Below, piece by piece: positions 1-7,864 of a DNA stretch of 64,000 nucleotides (its first letter is position 1; each line of letters opens with the position of its first letter). Source of the DNA: JBGAPI01 sp044221335 (GTDB lineage: Bacteria > Pseudomonadota > Gammaproteobacteria > Xanthomonadales > Ahniellaceae); assembly GCA_044221335.1 (NCBI GenBank), contig JBGAPI010000022.1:14923-78922 (forward strand). Direction: 5' to 3'. The position numbers were made by a program, and so were the translations under genes. The notes below the pieces were generated by a model. That model saw only the letters and a program-made list of their open reading frames with translations, searched no databases and was not told where the DNA came from.

Positions 1-1
1 T

Positions 2-175
2 CGCTCCCGGATCCAGTTCAAGAGTGCGCGGGCGGACAACCGGATCTGCGGCCTGCTCGGCGACTACGTGATCCTCCCCGGCGGCAGCTGCCGGATCGGC
101 GCGATCGCGCCGATGAGCGCCGAGGACTACGGGAACCTGGGCAAGCACAGCAAGCTCGACCCGCCGGAGACCTGA
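2..175 (+). CDS. C-terminal fragment of a small, probably secreted protein (start outside window)
   Basis: The frame is open from the left edge to a TGA at 173-175, giving the last 57 residues of a protein that begins outside the window. The visible part has two cysteines in the pattern ICGLLGDYVI then GSCRIGAI, followed by MSAEDYGNLGK. This recalls the small secreted DUF6491-type proteins found in Xanthomonadales, but the fragment is too short for a firm family call and no catalytic residue can be named. A strong hairpin begins 11 bases after the stop, so this is the last gene of its transcript. Confidence 0.55.
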   Translation, partial: RSRIQFKSARADNRICGLLGDYVILPGGSCRIGAIAPMSAEDYGNLGKHSKLDPPET

Positions 176-186
176 CCGAAAACGCC

Positions 187-218
187 GACGCCCGGGATCG
201 TTTCCGATCCCGGGCGTC
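187..218 (+). terminator. Strong hairpin after the first gene
   Basis: A perfect 14-bp stem (187-200 with 205-218, GACGCCCGGGATCG and its complement) closes on a 4-base loop. The run of T that follows is poor (TCGTTCG), so it is either a weak intrinsic terminator or a transcript-stabilising hairpin. It lies between the rightward gene ending at 175 and the leftward gene ending at 315 and could serve both. Confidence 0.7.
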
Positions 219-314
219 TCGTTCGATCCCCGGTGATACCGCGGATCTTCCCTCCCTCTCCGTCCCGGCCGTCATCATCGGTTGGGCGACGGGACGACCG
301 GGGCGAACCGCTGG

Positions 315-686
315 TCAGTTGCAGACCGTGTAGCGGCCGTGGCGATCGCTGTAGGTCACGCAGTGGCGACGCGGGTAGTAGCCGCCGTAGTAGCCGTACA
401 CCGAACTGTAGCCGTAGCCGTCGTAGTAGCCGCCCGGGGTCAGGTAGCCGCCGGTCCAGCCGTAGCCGTAGTTCGGATACACGTTGTAGTAGCCGCGGGA
501 GTGGCGGTGGTGGTCCCAGTCACGGTGGTCGCGGCGCCAGTCGCCACGGTCGTGGTCGCGATAGCCGTAGTGGCCACGTCCATGATCATCCCAGTCGCGC
601 GCCTGGGCGTTCGACCCGATCAGCGCCAGGCCGAACAGAGCGGCCATCGCCGCGGGACGAACGAACGTGGACAGCTGGGTAAACAT
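315..686 (-). CDS. Secreted Gly/Tyr/His/Asp-rich small protein
   Basis: A 123-residue protein. Residues 1-29 form a signal peptide (hydrophobic AAMAALFGLALIG core, cleavage likely after NAQA). The mature part is low complexity: a His/Asp/Arg-rich half (about 30-65) and a Gly/Tyr-rich half (about 66-105). It ends in a short ordered-looking tail with two cysteines that could form a disulfide. The ATG at 686 was chosen over upstream starts because AGGAGG sits at ideal spacing before it and the signal peptide begins there. Such proteins are common in this bacterial group, but no role is established. It appears to be transcribed alone; the function is unknown. Confidence 0.8.
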   Translation of the reverse strand: MFTQLSTFVRPAAMAALFGLALIGSNAQARDWDDHGRGHYGYRDHDRGDWRRDHRDWDHHRHSRGYYNVYPNYGYGWTGGYLTPGGYYDGYGYSSVYGYYGGYYPRRHCVTYSDRHGRYTVCN

Positions 687-864
687 GGTGGACCTCCTGT
701 GGATGTGGGAATCATCCTGAGGCCGCGGCGCTGAATCCGTGCTTAAACGAATCGTCATCGAATGGTGAAGACGGAGCGGCTTCAGCTGCCGTTGGGAAAG
801 ACGAATCGCCAAGTCCCGCCGATCGCGGAAAACCCTTGCTCTGCGCTGTCGGCGCAGCCGGCCG

Positions 865-3027
865 CTACGGATCTCGCGCAGCGAGATCCGCCCGCACCAG
901 TTCGAAACACACATGGATCCGCGGATCCCGCGCGAAATCGAACGGGATGCTCGCGCGGCTGACGTCGCGTACCGACAGCCCGGCCGCGGCCAGCGCTTCG
1001 GCGTCGAGCCTGAAGCGCCGGAGATGATTGGAGAACACGATCACGCCGTCGGCCGTGAGCCGCTCGCGGCAGGAGGTCAGCAGTTCGACATGGTGGCGCT
1101 GCACGTCGAAGTCGTCGGCGCGCTTGGAGTTGGAAAAGGTCGGCGGGTCCACGTAGATGAGGTCGTAGCGGGCCCCGTCCTGCGCCAGCCAGCGCATCGC
1201 ATCGGACTGCATCAAGCGGTGCCGCGGGCCGCTGAAGCCGTTCGCAGCCAGGTTGCGCGCCGCCCAGTCGAGGTAGTTGCCGGACAGGTCGACACTGGTG
1301 GTCGACGCCGCCCCGCCGGCCGCCGCGTGGACGCTGGCGCTGCCGGTGTAGCAGAACAGGTTCAGGAAGTGCCGATCCTCGGCGAGCTCGCGCAGCCGCG
1401 CGCGCACCAGCCGATGGTCGAGGAACAGGCCGGTATCGAGGAAGTCGAACAGATTGACCTCGAAGGCCAGGCCGTCCTCGTGCACCGTCAGCGACTCGCC
1501 GCGGCGATCGTGGCGGCGGTACTGGTCCTCGCGGGTCTGGCGGCGGCGGGTCTTGGTCGCGATCCGCTCCGGCGGGCAGTCGAACACCTCGGCGGCGACC
1601 GAGACCAGGTCGTCGAAGCGACGCTCGGCGACGCGCTCCGGGATGTCCTTCGGCGCGGCGTATTCCTGGATGTGCAGCCAGGCGCCGTAGACGTCGATCG
1701 CCGCCGCATATTCGGGCAGGTCGGCATCGTAGGCGCGGTAGCACTCGATGCCCTCGCGCTTCAGCCGCGGCGCCAGGTGCTTGAGGTTCTTGCGCAGCCG
1801 GTTGAGCAGTCCCGCCGCACCCGCCTCGCGCGGCCGCGGCGCGTTCGACGGAGCGCGCTGCGCGTCCTCGGCGTCGACGCAGTACAGCGTGCACGGCAGC
1901 GCGCCGTTCATCAGCTGGTAGCGGCGCCTGGCCCGCAGTCCGGTTGCCCGTGCGAGGCTCTCCTCCGACGTGATGAACGCCGTGGACCAGCCGGCGAAGC
2001 GCTCGCGCACGATGTCCCCAAGCTGGCGGTACAGCGCCACCGTCTCGGCCTGTTCGCCCATCCGTTCGCCGTAGGGCGGATTGGCGATCAGCAGGCCGGG
2101 GGCCGCGGCCGGGGGCGTGATCTCGTCGAGGCGACGATGCTGGAAGCGGATCGCCTCGTCGACGCCGGCGCTGCGCGCATTCGCCATCGCCGCGCCGACC
2201 ACCGCGGCGTTCTGGTCGGAGCCGACGATCGTGCCGCGAAAGCGGTTCCGGCCGGCCTGCCAGCGATCGTCGGCCTCGGCGCGCAGGCGGCGCCACAGCA
2301 CGGCGTCGAACTGCGCCCAGCCGAGCAGGCCGAACCAGTCGCGGCCGAGGCCGGCGGCCCGGTCCGTGGCGATGAATGCGGCCTCGATCGGCAGCGTGCC
2401 GCTGCCGCACATCGGATCGAGCAGCGTGCCGTCGGCGGCGGCCAATGCCGGCCAGCCGGCCCGGATCAGCATCGCCGCGGCCAGGTTCTCGCGCAGCGGC
2501 GCCTCGCCGGCCCCGTGGCGGTAGCCGCGGTGGGTCAGCGCCGTGCCGGAGAGATCCAGCCCGACGAAGCCGCGGCCCTTCCGCAGGGTCAGGTTCACCC
2601 GGACGTCCGGCGCCTCGCGATCGATGTCGGGTCGCGCGCCGGTGTCGGCGCGCAGGCGGTCGACGATCGCGTCCTTCACCTTCTGCGCGACGAACTGGCT
2701 GTTGTTGAGATTCGGCGCGGTGCCGTGGGCGTCGACCGCCAGCGTCGCGCCGCGACCGAGGTGCAAGCCCCACTCGACCCGGGCGACGCCCTCGTACAGC
2801 GCCTGGGCGTCCTCCGCCGCGAACTCGCCGAGCTGCAGGATGATGCGGCTCGCCAGCCGCGACCAAAGGCAGGCGCGATAGCCAAGCTCGAGGTCGCCTT
2901 CGAAGTGCACGCCCGCCAGCGCTTCGCGGACCTCGACCCCGCCCAGCGTCGTCAGCTCGTCGACCAGCAGGTACTCGAGGCCCTTGGCGCAGGCAGCGAA
3001 GTAGCGTTGTCGCGGGATGTCGGTCAC
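865..3027 (-). CDS. rlmL: Bifunctional 23S rRNA methyltransferase RlmKL
   Basis: A 720-residue protein, close to the usual ~700 of the fused enzyme that makes m2G2445 and m7G2069 in 23S rRNA. An N-terminal THUMP-like RNA-binding region (about 45-165) leads into the RlmL methyltransferase with the SAM loop DPMCGSGTLPIEAAF and the catalytic motif NPPYGER. The C-terminal RlmK half shows a second SAM site (LNLFCYTGSASVHAA) and DPPTFSNSKR. The start is GTG at 3027. It overlaps the stop of the upstream hydrolase gene by 4 bases (GTGA), which implies translational coupling and explains why no ATG is present. The hydrolase upstream has no known link to rRNA modification. Confidence 0.95.
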   Translation of the reverse strand: MTDIPRQRYFAACAKGLEYLLVDELTTLGGVEVREALAGVHFEGDLELGYRACLWSRLASRIILQLGEFAAEDAQALYEGVARVEWGLHLGRGATLAVDAHGTAPNLNNSQFVAQKVKDAIVDRLRADTGARPDIDREAPDVRVNLTLRKGRGFVGLDLSGTALTHRGYRHGAGEAPLRENLAAAMLIRAGWPALAAADGTLLDPMCGSGTLPIEAAFIATDRAAGLGRDWFGLLGWAQFDAVLWRRLRAEADDRWQAGRNRFRGTIVGSDQNAAVVGAAMANARSAGVDEAIRFQHRRLDEITPPAAAPGLLIANPPYGERMGEQAETVALYRQLGDIVRERFAGWSTAFITSEESLARATGLRARRRYQLMNGALPCTLYCVDAEDAQRAPSNAPRPREAGAAGLLNRLRKNLKHLAPRLKREGIECYRAYDADLPEYAAAIDVYGAWLHIQEYAAPKDIPERVAERRFDDLVSVAAEVFDCPPERIATKTRRRQTREDQYRRHDRRGESLTVHEDGLAFEVNLFDFLDTGLFLDHRLVRARLRELAEDRHFLNLFCYTGSASVHAAAGGAASTTSVDLSGNYLDWAARNLAANGFSGPRHRLMQSDAMRWLAQDGARYDLIYVDPPTFSNSKRADDFDVQRHHVELLTSCRERLTADGVIVFSNHLRRFRLDAEALAAAGLSVRDVSRASIPFDFARDPRIHVCFELVRADLAARDP

Positions 3028-3539
3028 GCGAGTGTCGCCAGGAACTCGCCGAACCAGCGCGCCGTGATCTCCACGTGCCCGACCAGCCGATGGCTGTCGT
3101 CGACGAGGATGGTGCGCGCCTTGCGTGCCGCGGCGAACGCGATCACGTCGTTCGCCGGGATCAGCTCGTCGTCCCAGCCGTGGACGATGGTGAGAGGCAC
3201 CTGGGCCACGTCGAGCCGGCGCGGGTAGCCGGGGATCGCCAGCGCGGGCGCGAGCAGGAAGACCCCGAGGCACGGACGTGCGAGCGAGGCCAGGCCGGAA
3301 GCGAACGCGCCGAGGCTGGAGCCCGCGAACACCACCGGCGAGCCGTCGGACGGCGCCGCGGCGATGGTGCGGGCGATCCGCTCGTCCAGCGCCGGACCGG
3401 TCTTCAGCGCATCGAGATCGCGGTAGTCGGGGCGGACCTCGCGCCAGCCGAGCGCGGTCGCGGCGGCCGCCATCGCGGTGACCTTGGTGGCGTCCGGGCC
3501 GCTTTCCATGCCGTGGGACAGTACGACGGTGCCGCGCAT
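3024..3539 (-). CDS. Small alpha/beta hydrolase
   Basis: A 171-residue cytoplasmic protein with a compact alpha/beta-hydrolase fold. The strand/oxyanion region reads TVVLSHGMESGP, the nucleophile elbow is GSSLGAF (a Gly-x-Ser-x-Gly site at about residues 74-78), an acid candidate is in HGWDDELIP, and histidines follow in DDSHRLVGH. The length resembles minimal esterases of the YqiA/RBBP9 type; the substrate is unknown. The ATG at 3539 is preceded by GGAG at good spacing. The stop overlaps the rlmL GTG start by 4 bases, so the two form an operon. The gene is divergent from the amidase gene that begins about 65 bases away. Confidence 0.85.
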   Translation of the reverse strand: MRGTVVLSHGMESGPDATKVTAMAAAATALGWREVRPDYRDLDALKTGPALDERIARTIAAAPSDGSPVVFAGSSLGAFASGLASLARPCLGVFLLAPALAIPGYPRRLDVAQVPLTIVHGWDDELIPANDVIAFAAARKARTILVDDSHRLVGHVEITARWFGEFLATLA

Positions 3540-3603
3540 CGACGAGCTCCGAACAGGGCCGCGCATCCTACCGCGGCCGGCGAGGCGCATGGCAGACTGG
3601 CGC

Positions 3604-4194
3604 ATGCCCTCCGAGCACGCTCCGGCGACGTCGATCGTCGATCGCCCCCTGCCCTACGTCGAGCGCCTCGCACGTCGCGCCGGCGCCGACCTCGATCTCC
3701 TGGTGATCCACTGCACCGAGCTGCCCGACCTCGCGAGCGCGCGCGACTACGGCGAGCGCATCCACTACCCGGAGTCCGGCACCGGCAACAGCGGCCACTA
3801 CTACGTCGATCGCGACGGCCGGATCGAATGCTGGGTCGAACCGCTGCGGGTCGCCCATCACGTGCGCGGCCACAATCCGCACTCGATCGGCGTCGAGCTG
3901 GTCAACCGCGGCCGCTATCCCGACTGGTTCGCGCTCGGATCGCAGCAGCCGGACGAGGACTACCCGGACGTCCAGATCGAGGCCCTGCTGGCGCTGATCG
4001 CCCACCTGCGAACGCGGTTCCCGACGCTGGCGCGGATCGCCGGCCACGAGGATCTCGACCTCGCGACGGTCCCGGCCAGCGACGATCCGGGACGCACCGT
4101 CCAGCGCAAGGTCGATCCCGGCCCGCGCTTTCCCTGGCGCCGCGTGATGGCGCACTGCGGCCTCGACCGCGTTCCCCGGAGCACCACCGCATGA
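3604..4194 (+). CDS. ampD: AmpD-like N-acetylmuramoyl-L-alanine amidase
   Basis: A 196-residue zinc amidase of the amidase_2 family that cleaves the lactyl-amide bond between MurNAc (or anhydroMurNAc) and L-Ala during peptidoglycan recycling. The zinc ligands are visible: His36 in LVIHCTE, His148 in IAGHEDL and Asp171 in RKVDPGPRFPW. The catalytic Glu98 (IGVELVN) and Lys169 are also present. There is no signal peptide, which fits cytoplasmic AmpD rather than AmiD. An ATG 15 bases upstream (3589) is an alternative start; neither has a strong ribosome site. The stop overlaps the next gene's ATG (ATGA at 4191-4194). The symbol rests on family resemblance and the cytoplasmic location. Confidence 0.85.
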   Translation: MPSEHAPATSIVDRPLPYVERLARRAGADLDLLVIHCTELPDLASARDYGERIHYPESGTGNSGHYYVDRDGRIECWVEPLRVAHHVRGHNPHSIGVELVNRGRYPDWFALGSQQPDEDYPDVQIEALLALIAHLRTRFPTLARIAGHEDLDLATVPASDDPGRTVQRKVDPGPRFPWRRVMAHCGLDRVPRSTTA

Positions 4195-5519
4195 AGCCGA
4201 CCGGATCCGCCCGCCTCGTACTCGCCGTCGCCACCGCGCTCGCCTTCGGGCCGGCGCGGGCCGCTACGCCGACGGTGCCCGCCGCCGAGATCGACGCCGC
4301 CTATCCGGCGATCGAGAAGCTCTACCAGGAACTGCATCGCAACCCCGAGCTCGGCTTCCGCGAGTACAAGACGGCGGCGACGCTGGCGGCTCGTCTGAAG
4401 GCCGCCGGCTACCGGGTGACGACCGGCGTCGGCGGCACCGGCCTCGTCGCGCTGCTCGACAACGGCCCGGGCCCGGTGGTGATGCTGCGCACCGAACTCG
4501 ATGCGCTGCCGATCGAGGAGAAGACCGGCCTGCCCTACGCCAGCACCGCGAAGGTGAAGAACGACGCCGGGGAGCTGGTCCCGGTCGGGCACATGTGCGG
4601 CCATGACCTGCACATGGCCGCGTTCATCGGCACGGCCGAGCGGATGGCGAGTCGCCGCAAGCTCTGGCACGGCACCCTGATGCTGGTCGGCCAGCCGGCG
4701 GAAGAGCTGATCGCCGGCGCGAGCGCGATGCTGAAGGACGGGCTCTTCACCCGTTTCCCGAAGCCCGCATTCGCGCTCGGCATCCACGACGAGCACACGC
4801 TGCCCGCCGGCGTCATCGGCTACCACCCGGGCTGGTTCCGCGCCAATTCCACCGGACTGGAGATGACCGTGGTCGGCAAAGGCGGCCACGGCGCCTTCCC
4901 GCATTCGGCGATCGATCCGGTAGTGACCGCGGCCCGCATCGTGGTCGGCCTGCAGACCCTCGTGTCCCGCGAGAACGATCCCAACGAGCCGGCGGTCATC
5001 ACCGTCGGCAGCATCCACGGCGGCAGTGCGCCGAACATCATCCCGGAGCGGGTGAAGCTGCAGCTCACGGTCCGCTCGCTGAAGCCCGAGATCCAGCAGC
5101 GGATGCTGGCGTCGATCGCGCGGGTCGCGCGCGGCGAGGCGCTGGCGATGAACGCGCCACAGGAACCGGCGATCGCGACGATCTCCAGCACGGATGCGGT
5201 CTACAACGATCCGGACCTCACCGAGCGCGCGGTGGCCGCTGCCCGCGCCGCGCTCGGCGTCGAGCGCGTCGTCCCGATGCCGGCGCAGATGGGTGGCGAG
5301 GACTTCTCGCAGTTCGGGCTCGCCGGGGTGAAGTCGGTCCTGCTGCATGTCGGCGCCGTCGACCCGGCGAAGCTCGAGGAGTCGAACAAGACCGGCGTGC
5401 CGGTGCCGGCGGTGCATTCGCCGCTGTTCGCTCCCGTGGCCGAGCCGACGCTGAAGTCCGCGATCGGCGCGGAGACCGCGATCCTGCTCGACTGGCTGCA
5501 GCCGGATCTCGCGAAATGA
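4191..5519 (+). CDS. Secreted M20 family amidohydrolase
   Basis: A 442-residue protein with a signal peptide (residues 1-24, cleavage near ARA-AT) and an M20D-type amidohydrolase body, the family of hippurate and N-acyl-amino acid hydrolases. Metal-binding elements seen are GHMCGHDLHMA, the Glu pair in GQPAEELIAG, HDEH, and GGEDFSQF near the C-terminus. The insert dimerisation domain follows GKGGHGAFPH. The ATG at 4191 overlaps the stop of the amidase gene, so the two are probably translated together. This pairs a cytoplasmic cell-wall amidase with a periplasmic amide hydrolase; a shared role in peptide or peptidoglycan fragment turnover is an inference. The substrate is not determined. Confidence 0.88.
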   Translation: MKPTGSARLVLAVATALAFGPARAATPTVPAAEIDAAYPAIEKLYQELHRNPELGFREYKTAATLAARLKAAGYRVTTGVGGTGLVALLDNGPGPVVMLRTELDALPIEEKTGLPYASTAKVKNDAGELVPVGHMCGHDLHMAAFIGTAERMASRRKLWHGTLMLVGQPAEELIAGASAMLKDGLFTRFPKPAFALGIHDEHTLPAGVIGYHPGWFRANSTGLEMTVVGKGGHGAFPHSAIDPVVTAARIVVGLQTLVSRENDPNEPAVITVGSIHGGSAPNIIPERVKLQLTVRSLKPEIQQRMLASIARVARGEALAMNAPQEPAIATISSTDAVYNDPDLTERAVAAARAALGVERVVPMPAQMGGEDFSQFGLAGVKSVLLHVGAVDPAKLEESNKTGVPVPAVHSPLFAPVAEPTLKSAIGAETAILLDWLQPDLAK

Positions 5520-5531
5520 ACGCCGCCGCGA

Positions 5532-7727
5532 TCAGGGCGTGCAGCCGCCGGTTCCGATCGGCCGACTGAAGCGCTCGAGGCGGATCTGCCCGGTGCCGAA
5601 ACCGGCCTGGGTCGCGGCGTAGCCGAGACTCGCGTGATTGCAATCGCTGAAGTCCAGCGTCGCGCTGCCCCAGGATGCGCGCTGCACCGCCTGCGGATCG
5701 AAGCCGCTGCCGAAGCGCGTGCCGACCGGGCGCAGCAGCGCGATCTGGTAGTGGCCGTCGCGCCCCGTCGCCTCGCCATAGAGCCACATCGGGCGGCCGG
5801 CATCGTCGTAGGTGAACCACGCGATGAAGATCCGCGGGACGGCATCGGGAGGATCGCCCTGCACCACCGACTGCTGGGTGACGAACACGCCCTCGCCGCT
5901 GCGCAGCGGATTCCAGAAGGTGCCGGAGTAGGCGATGGAAGCATTCGACGGCGGCGGCACGCTGAAGTCGACCGCGGTGACCGACGCCAGGTGGGTCAGC
6001 TGGGTCAGCGCGCGTTCCTCGCTGCCGTAGGCCGCAGGCCCCGCGAAACGCAGGCGGCCGTGCGCGCTGGTCGTCGAATCGGCGCCGTCGAACGCGAAGG
6101 TCACCGGTCCCCAGGTGCTGCGCACGACCGCGTTCGGATCGAAGGCGTCCCCGAAACGCGCACCGCGGGTCTCGTACAGAGCGTCGAAGCGCACGCCGTT
6201 GCCGATCCACTCGCCGTTGCCGAACAGCCAGCGCTGTTCGCCGTCGGCAGCGGCCGGCGGATAGGTGAACCAGGCGACCAGGGCCTGGTTGTCCGGCAGG
6301 ATCTCGAGGAACTGGCCCTCGCCGGAACGCGACTCGGTGTACCACTGCCCGCTGCTGTTGCCGTCGACCGGCGAGCCGCTGCCATAGCGGTCGCGGAGAT
6401 CGCTGACCCGCCGCCGAGGCCGGTAGAGGTCGTGGCTGCCGGCGGTCGCCGGGTCGATCCGGCAAGGGCCGGCGATGCCCTGCGCCACCGCGCGCTGGCA
6501 GGCGTCGAGCAGCTGCTGAGACTGGCCACGCGCATCCGCAGCGGCCGGCGTACCGGAGATCAGGCGCACGAGGGTGTCGAAGCCGCCGGCGGCCTCGGCC
6601 TCGCTGAAGCCGCAGTGGCTCGGGACGTCCTCGTCGACCCGTGCGATCACGGTCCGCGCGCCGTGGATCGCATCGGCATGGAACGGCCGCACCAGCAGGT
6701 CGCCCGAGGTGTACAGGCTCACGACCGGCACGGTGTTCCGGCCACCCTCGATGTCGTTCTGGATCCGCGCGGGAATCGAGCTTCGGCCGAAGTCGAAGCG
6801 CGCGAACAGGTCCGGCGCATAGCGCCCGAGCTTCAGGTCGAAGGCCGCGGTCGAACCGCTGAAACTCCCGACGTAGCGGCTGTCGAAGGCATTGCGGTTG
6901 TCGAGCTTGTCGGCCGAACGCACCAGGTCCGACAGGCCGAATACGGCGTAGCCTAGATTGGTGGTGAGGAAGGACTCGTCGTCGATGCCGCTGTAGTCCA
7001 TCAGTTGCGCGAGGCGCTGCTTCTGGGCGTCCGTGCGGAGCGTCGGACGGATGCCGAGGCCGGTGCAGACGGTGATCGGCAGGGCCGCACCGAGCACGCG
7101 GACGCTGTCCTCGAAGCCGGAGAGGTTCTCCGGGATGTCGCCGGGATCGAGCGCCCAGGGCAGCGGCTGCCGGCCGCGCGGCAGCGAGCCGCCGGTGACG
7201 CCGCTGCAGGTCGCGTCGTAGGCGAGGCGGAGATCGAGCGCCGAATCCCACGCGGCGATCGGGTCGGCGGGCGCGCAGACCGCGAAGACGCCGGCCAATT
7301 TTTGGAAGCGGACGTCGTCCAGCATCTTCAGCGAGATGAGGCCGCCCATCGACCCGCCAACCGCGAGCAGCCGGCCGGGGACGCCGAAGTCCTGACTGAA
7401 CCGGCTGACGAGTTCGGCATTGTCGTCCATCGCCGTGAACAGTGCCCAGCCGCGCTGCCGGTAGCCGGAGGCGGCGATCGCGTAGCCCTGCGCCAGCAGC
7501 AGGTCCTTCAGCGGGCCGAGGCTGGGGCTGTGATCGATCTCGAAGCCGTAGCCGTGGTTGTAGATCACCAGCGCACCGCCCGGCTGCCAGGTGTCCGGCG
7601 CCGCGATCGCGTAGCTGGCGCCGCCGGGCGTAGTGCCGTGGGCCTCGCGGGTGGCATGCGCGGGGCTGACCGCCAGGACGACCGACAGCAGGAGAGCGCT
7701 CAACGGCAAGGACTTTTCCATCGACAC
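5532..7727 (-). CDS. Large secreted alpha/beta hydrolase with two C-terminal RSGEG/WFTY repeats
   Basis: A 731-residue exported protein with a signal peptide of about 26 residues. The N-terminal half (about 30-400) is an alpha/beta hydrolase: GGSMGG at 124-129 is the nucleophile elbow, with Asp in TSGDLLVRPFH (343) and His in PSHCGFS (371) as probable triad partners. The C-terminal part holds two copies of a ~120-residue domain (about 459-580 and 600-722). Each runs through SRSGEG or LRSGEG, AWFTY, W-L-x-G, RFG--FDP-AV and a W-G pair. This module is frequent in secreted proteins of Xanthomonadales and its role is unknown. The start is GTG 7727 (GAGG five bases upstream) or ATG 7721. It converges on the M20 gene with 12 bases between stops. 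Confidence 0.85.
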   Translation of the reverse strand: MSMEKSLPLSALLLSVVLAVSPAHATREAHGTTPGGASYAIAAPDTWQPGGALVIYNHGYGFEIDHSPSLGPLKDLLLAQGYAIAASGYRQRGWALFTAMDDNAELVSRFSQDFGVPGRLLAVGGSMGGLISLKMLDDVRFQKLAGVFAVCAPADPIAAWDSALDLRLAYDATCSGVTGGSLPRGRQPLPWALDPGDIPENLSGFEDSVRVLGAALPITVCTGLGIRPTLRTDAQKQRLAQLMDYSGIDDESFLTTNLGYAVFGLSDLVRSADKLDNRNAFDSRYVGSFSGSTAAFDLKLGRYAPDLFARFDFGRSSIPARIQNDIEGGRNTVPVVSLYTSGDLLVRPFHADAIHGARTVIARVDEDVPSHCGFSEAEAAGGFDTLVRLISGTPAAADARGQSQQLLDACQRAVAQGIAGPCRIDPATAGSHDLYRPRRRVSDLRDRYGSGSPVDGNSSGQWYTESRSGEGQFLEILPDNQALVAWFTYPPAAADGEQRWLFGNGEWIGNGVRFDALYETRGARFGDAFDPNAVVRSTWGPVTFAFDGADSTTSAHGRLRFAGPAAYGSEERALTQLTHLASVTAVDFSVPPPSNASIAYSGTFWNPLRSGEGVFVTQQSVVQGDPPDAVPRIFIAWFTYDDAGRPMWLYGEATGRDGHYQIALLRPVGTRFGSGFDPQAVQRASWGSATLDFSDCNHASLGYAATQAGFGTGQIRLERFSRPIGTGGCTP

Positions 7728-7864
7728 GACGGCCTCGATCCGGCAGAACCCCGATGCTAGCTCGGCACCGGCAACCGGACCTGACCCGGCGCTCCGATCG
7801 CGCGCGCGCGTCGATACACTTCGTCACACGGCCTACCCAGGCTCCAGCCACCTCCGGACGAGCG

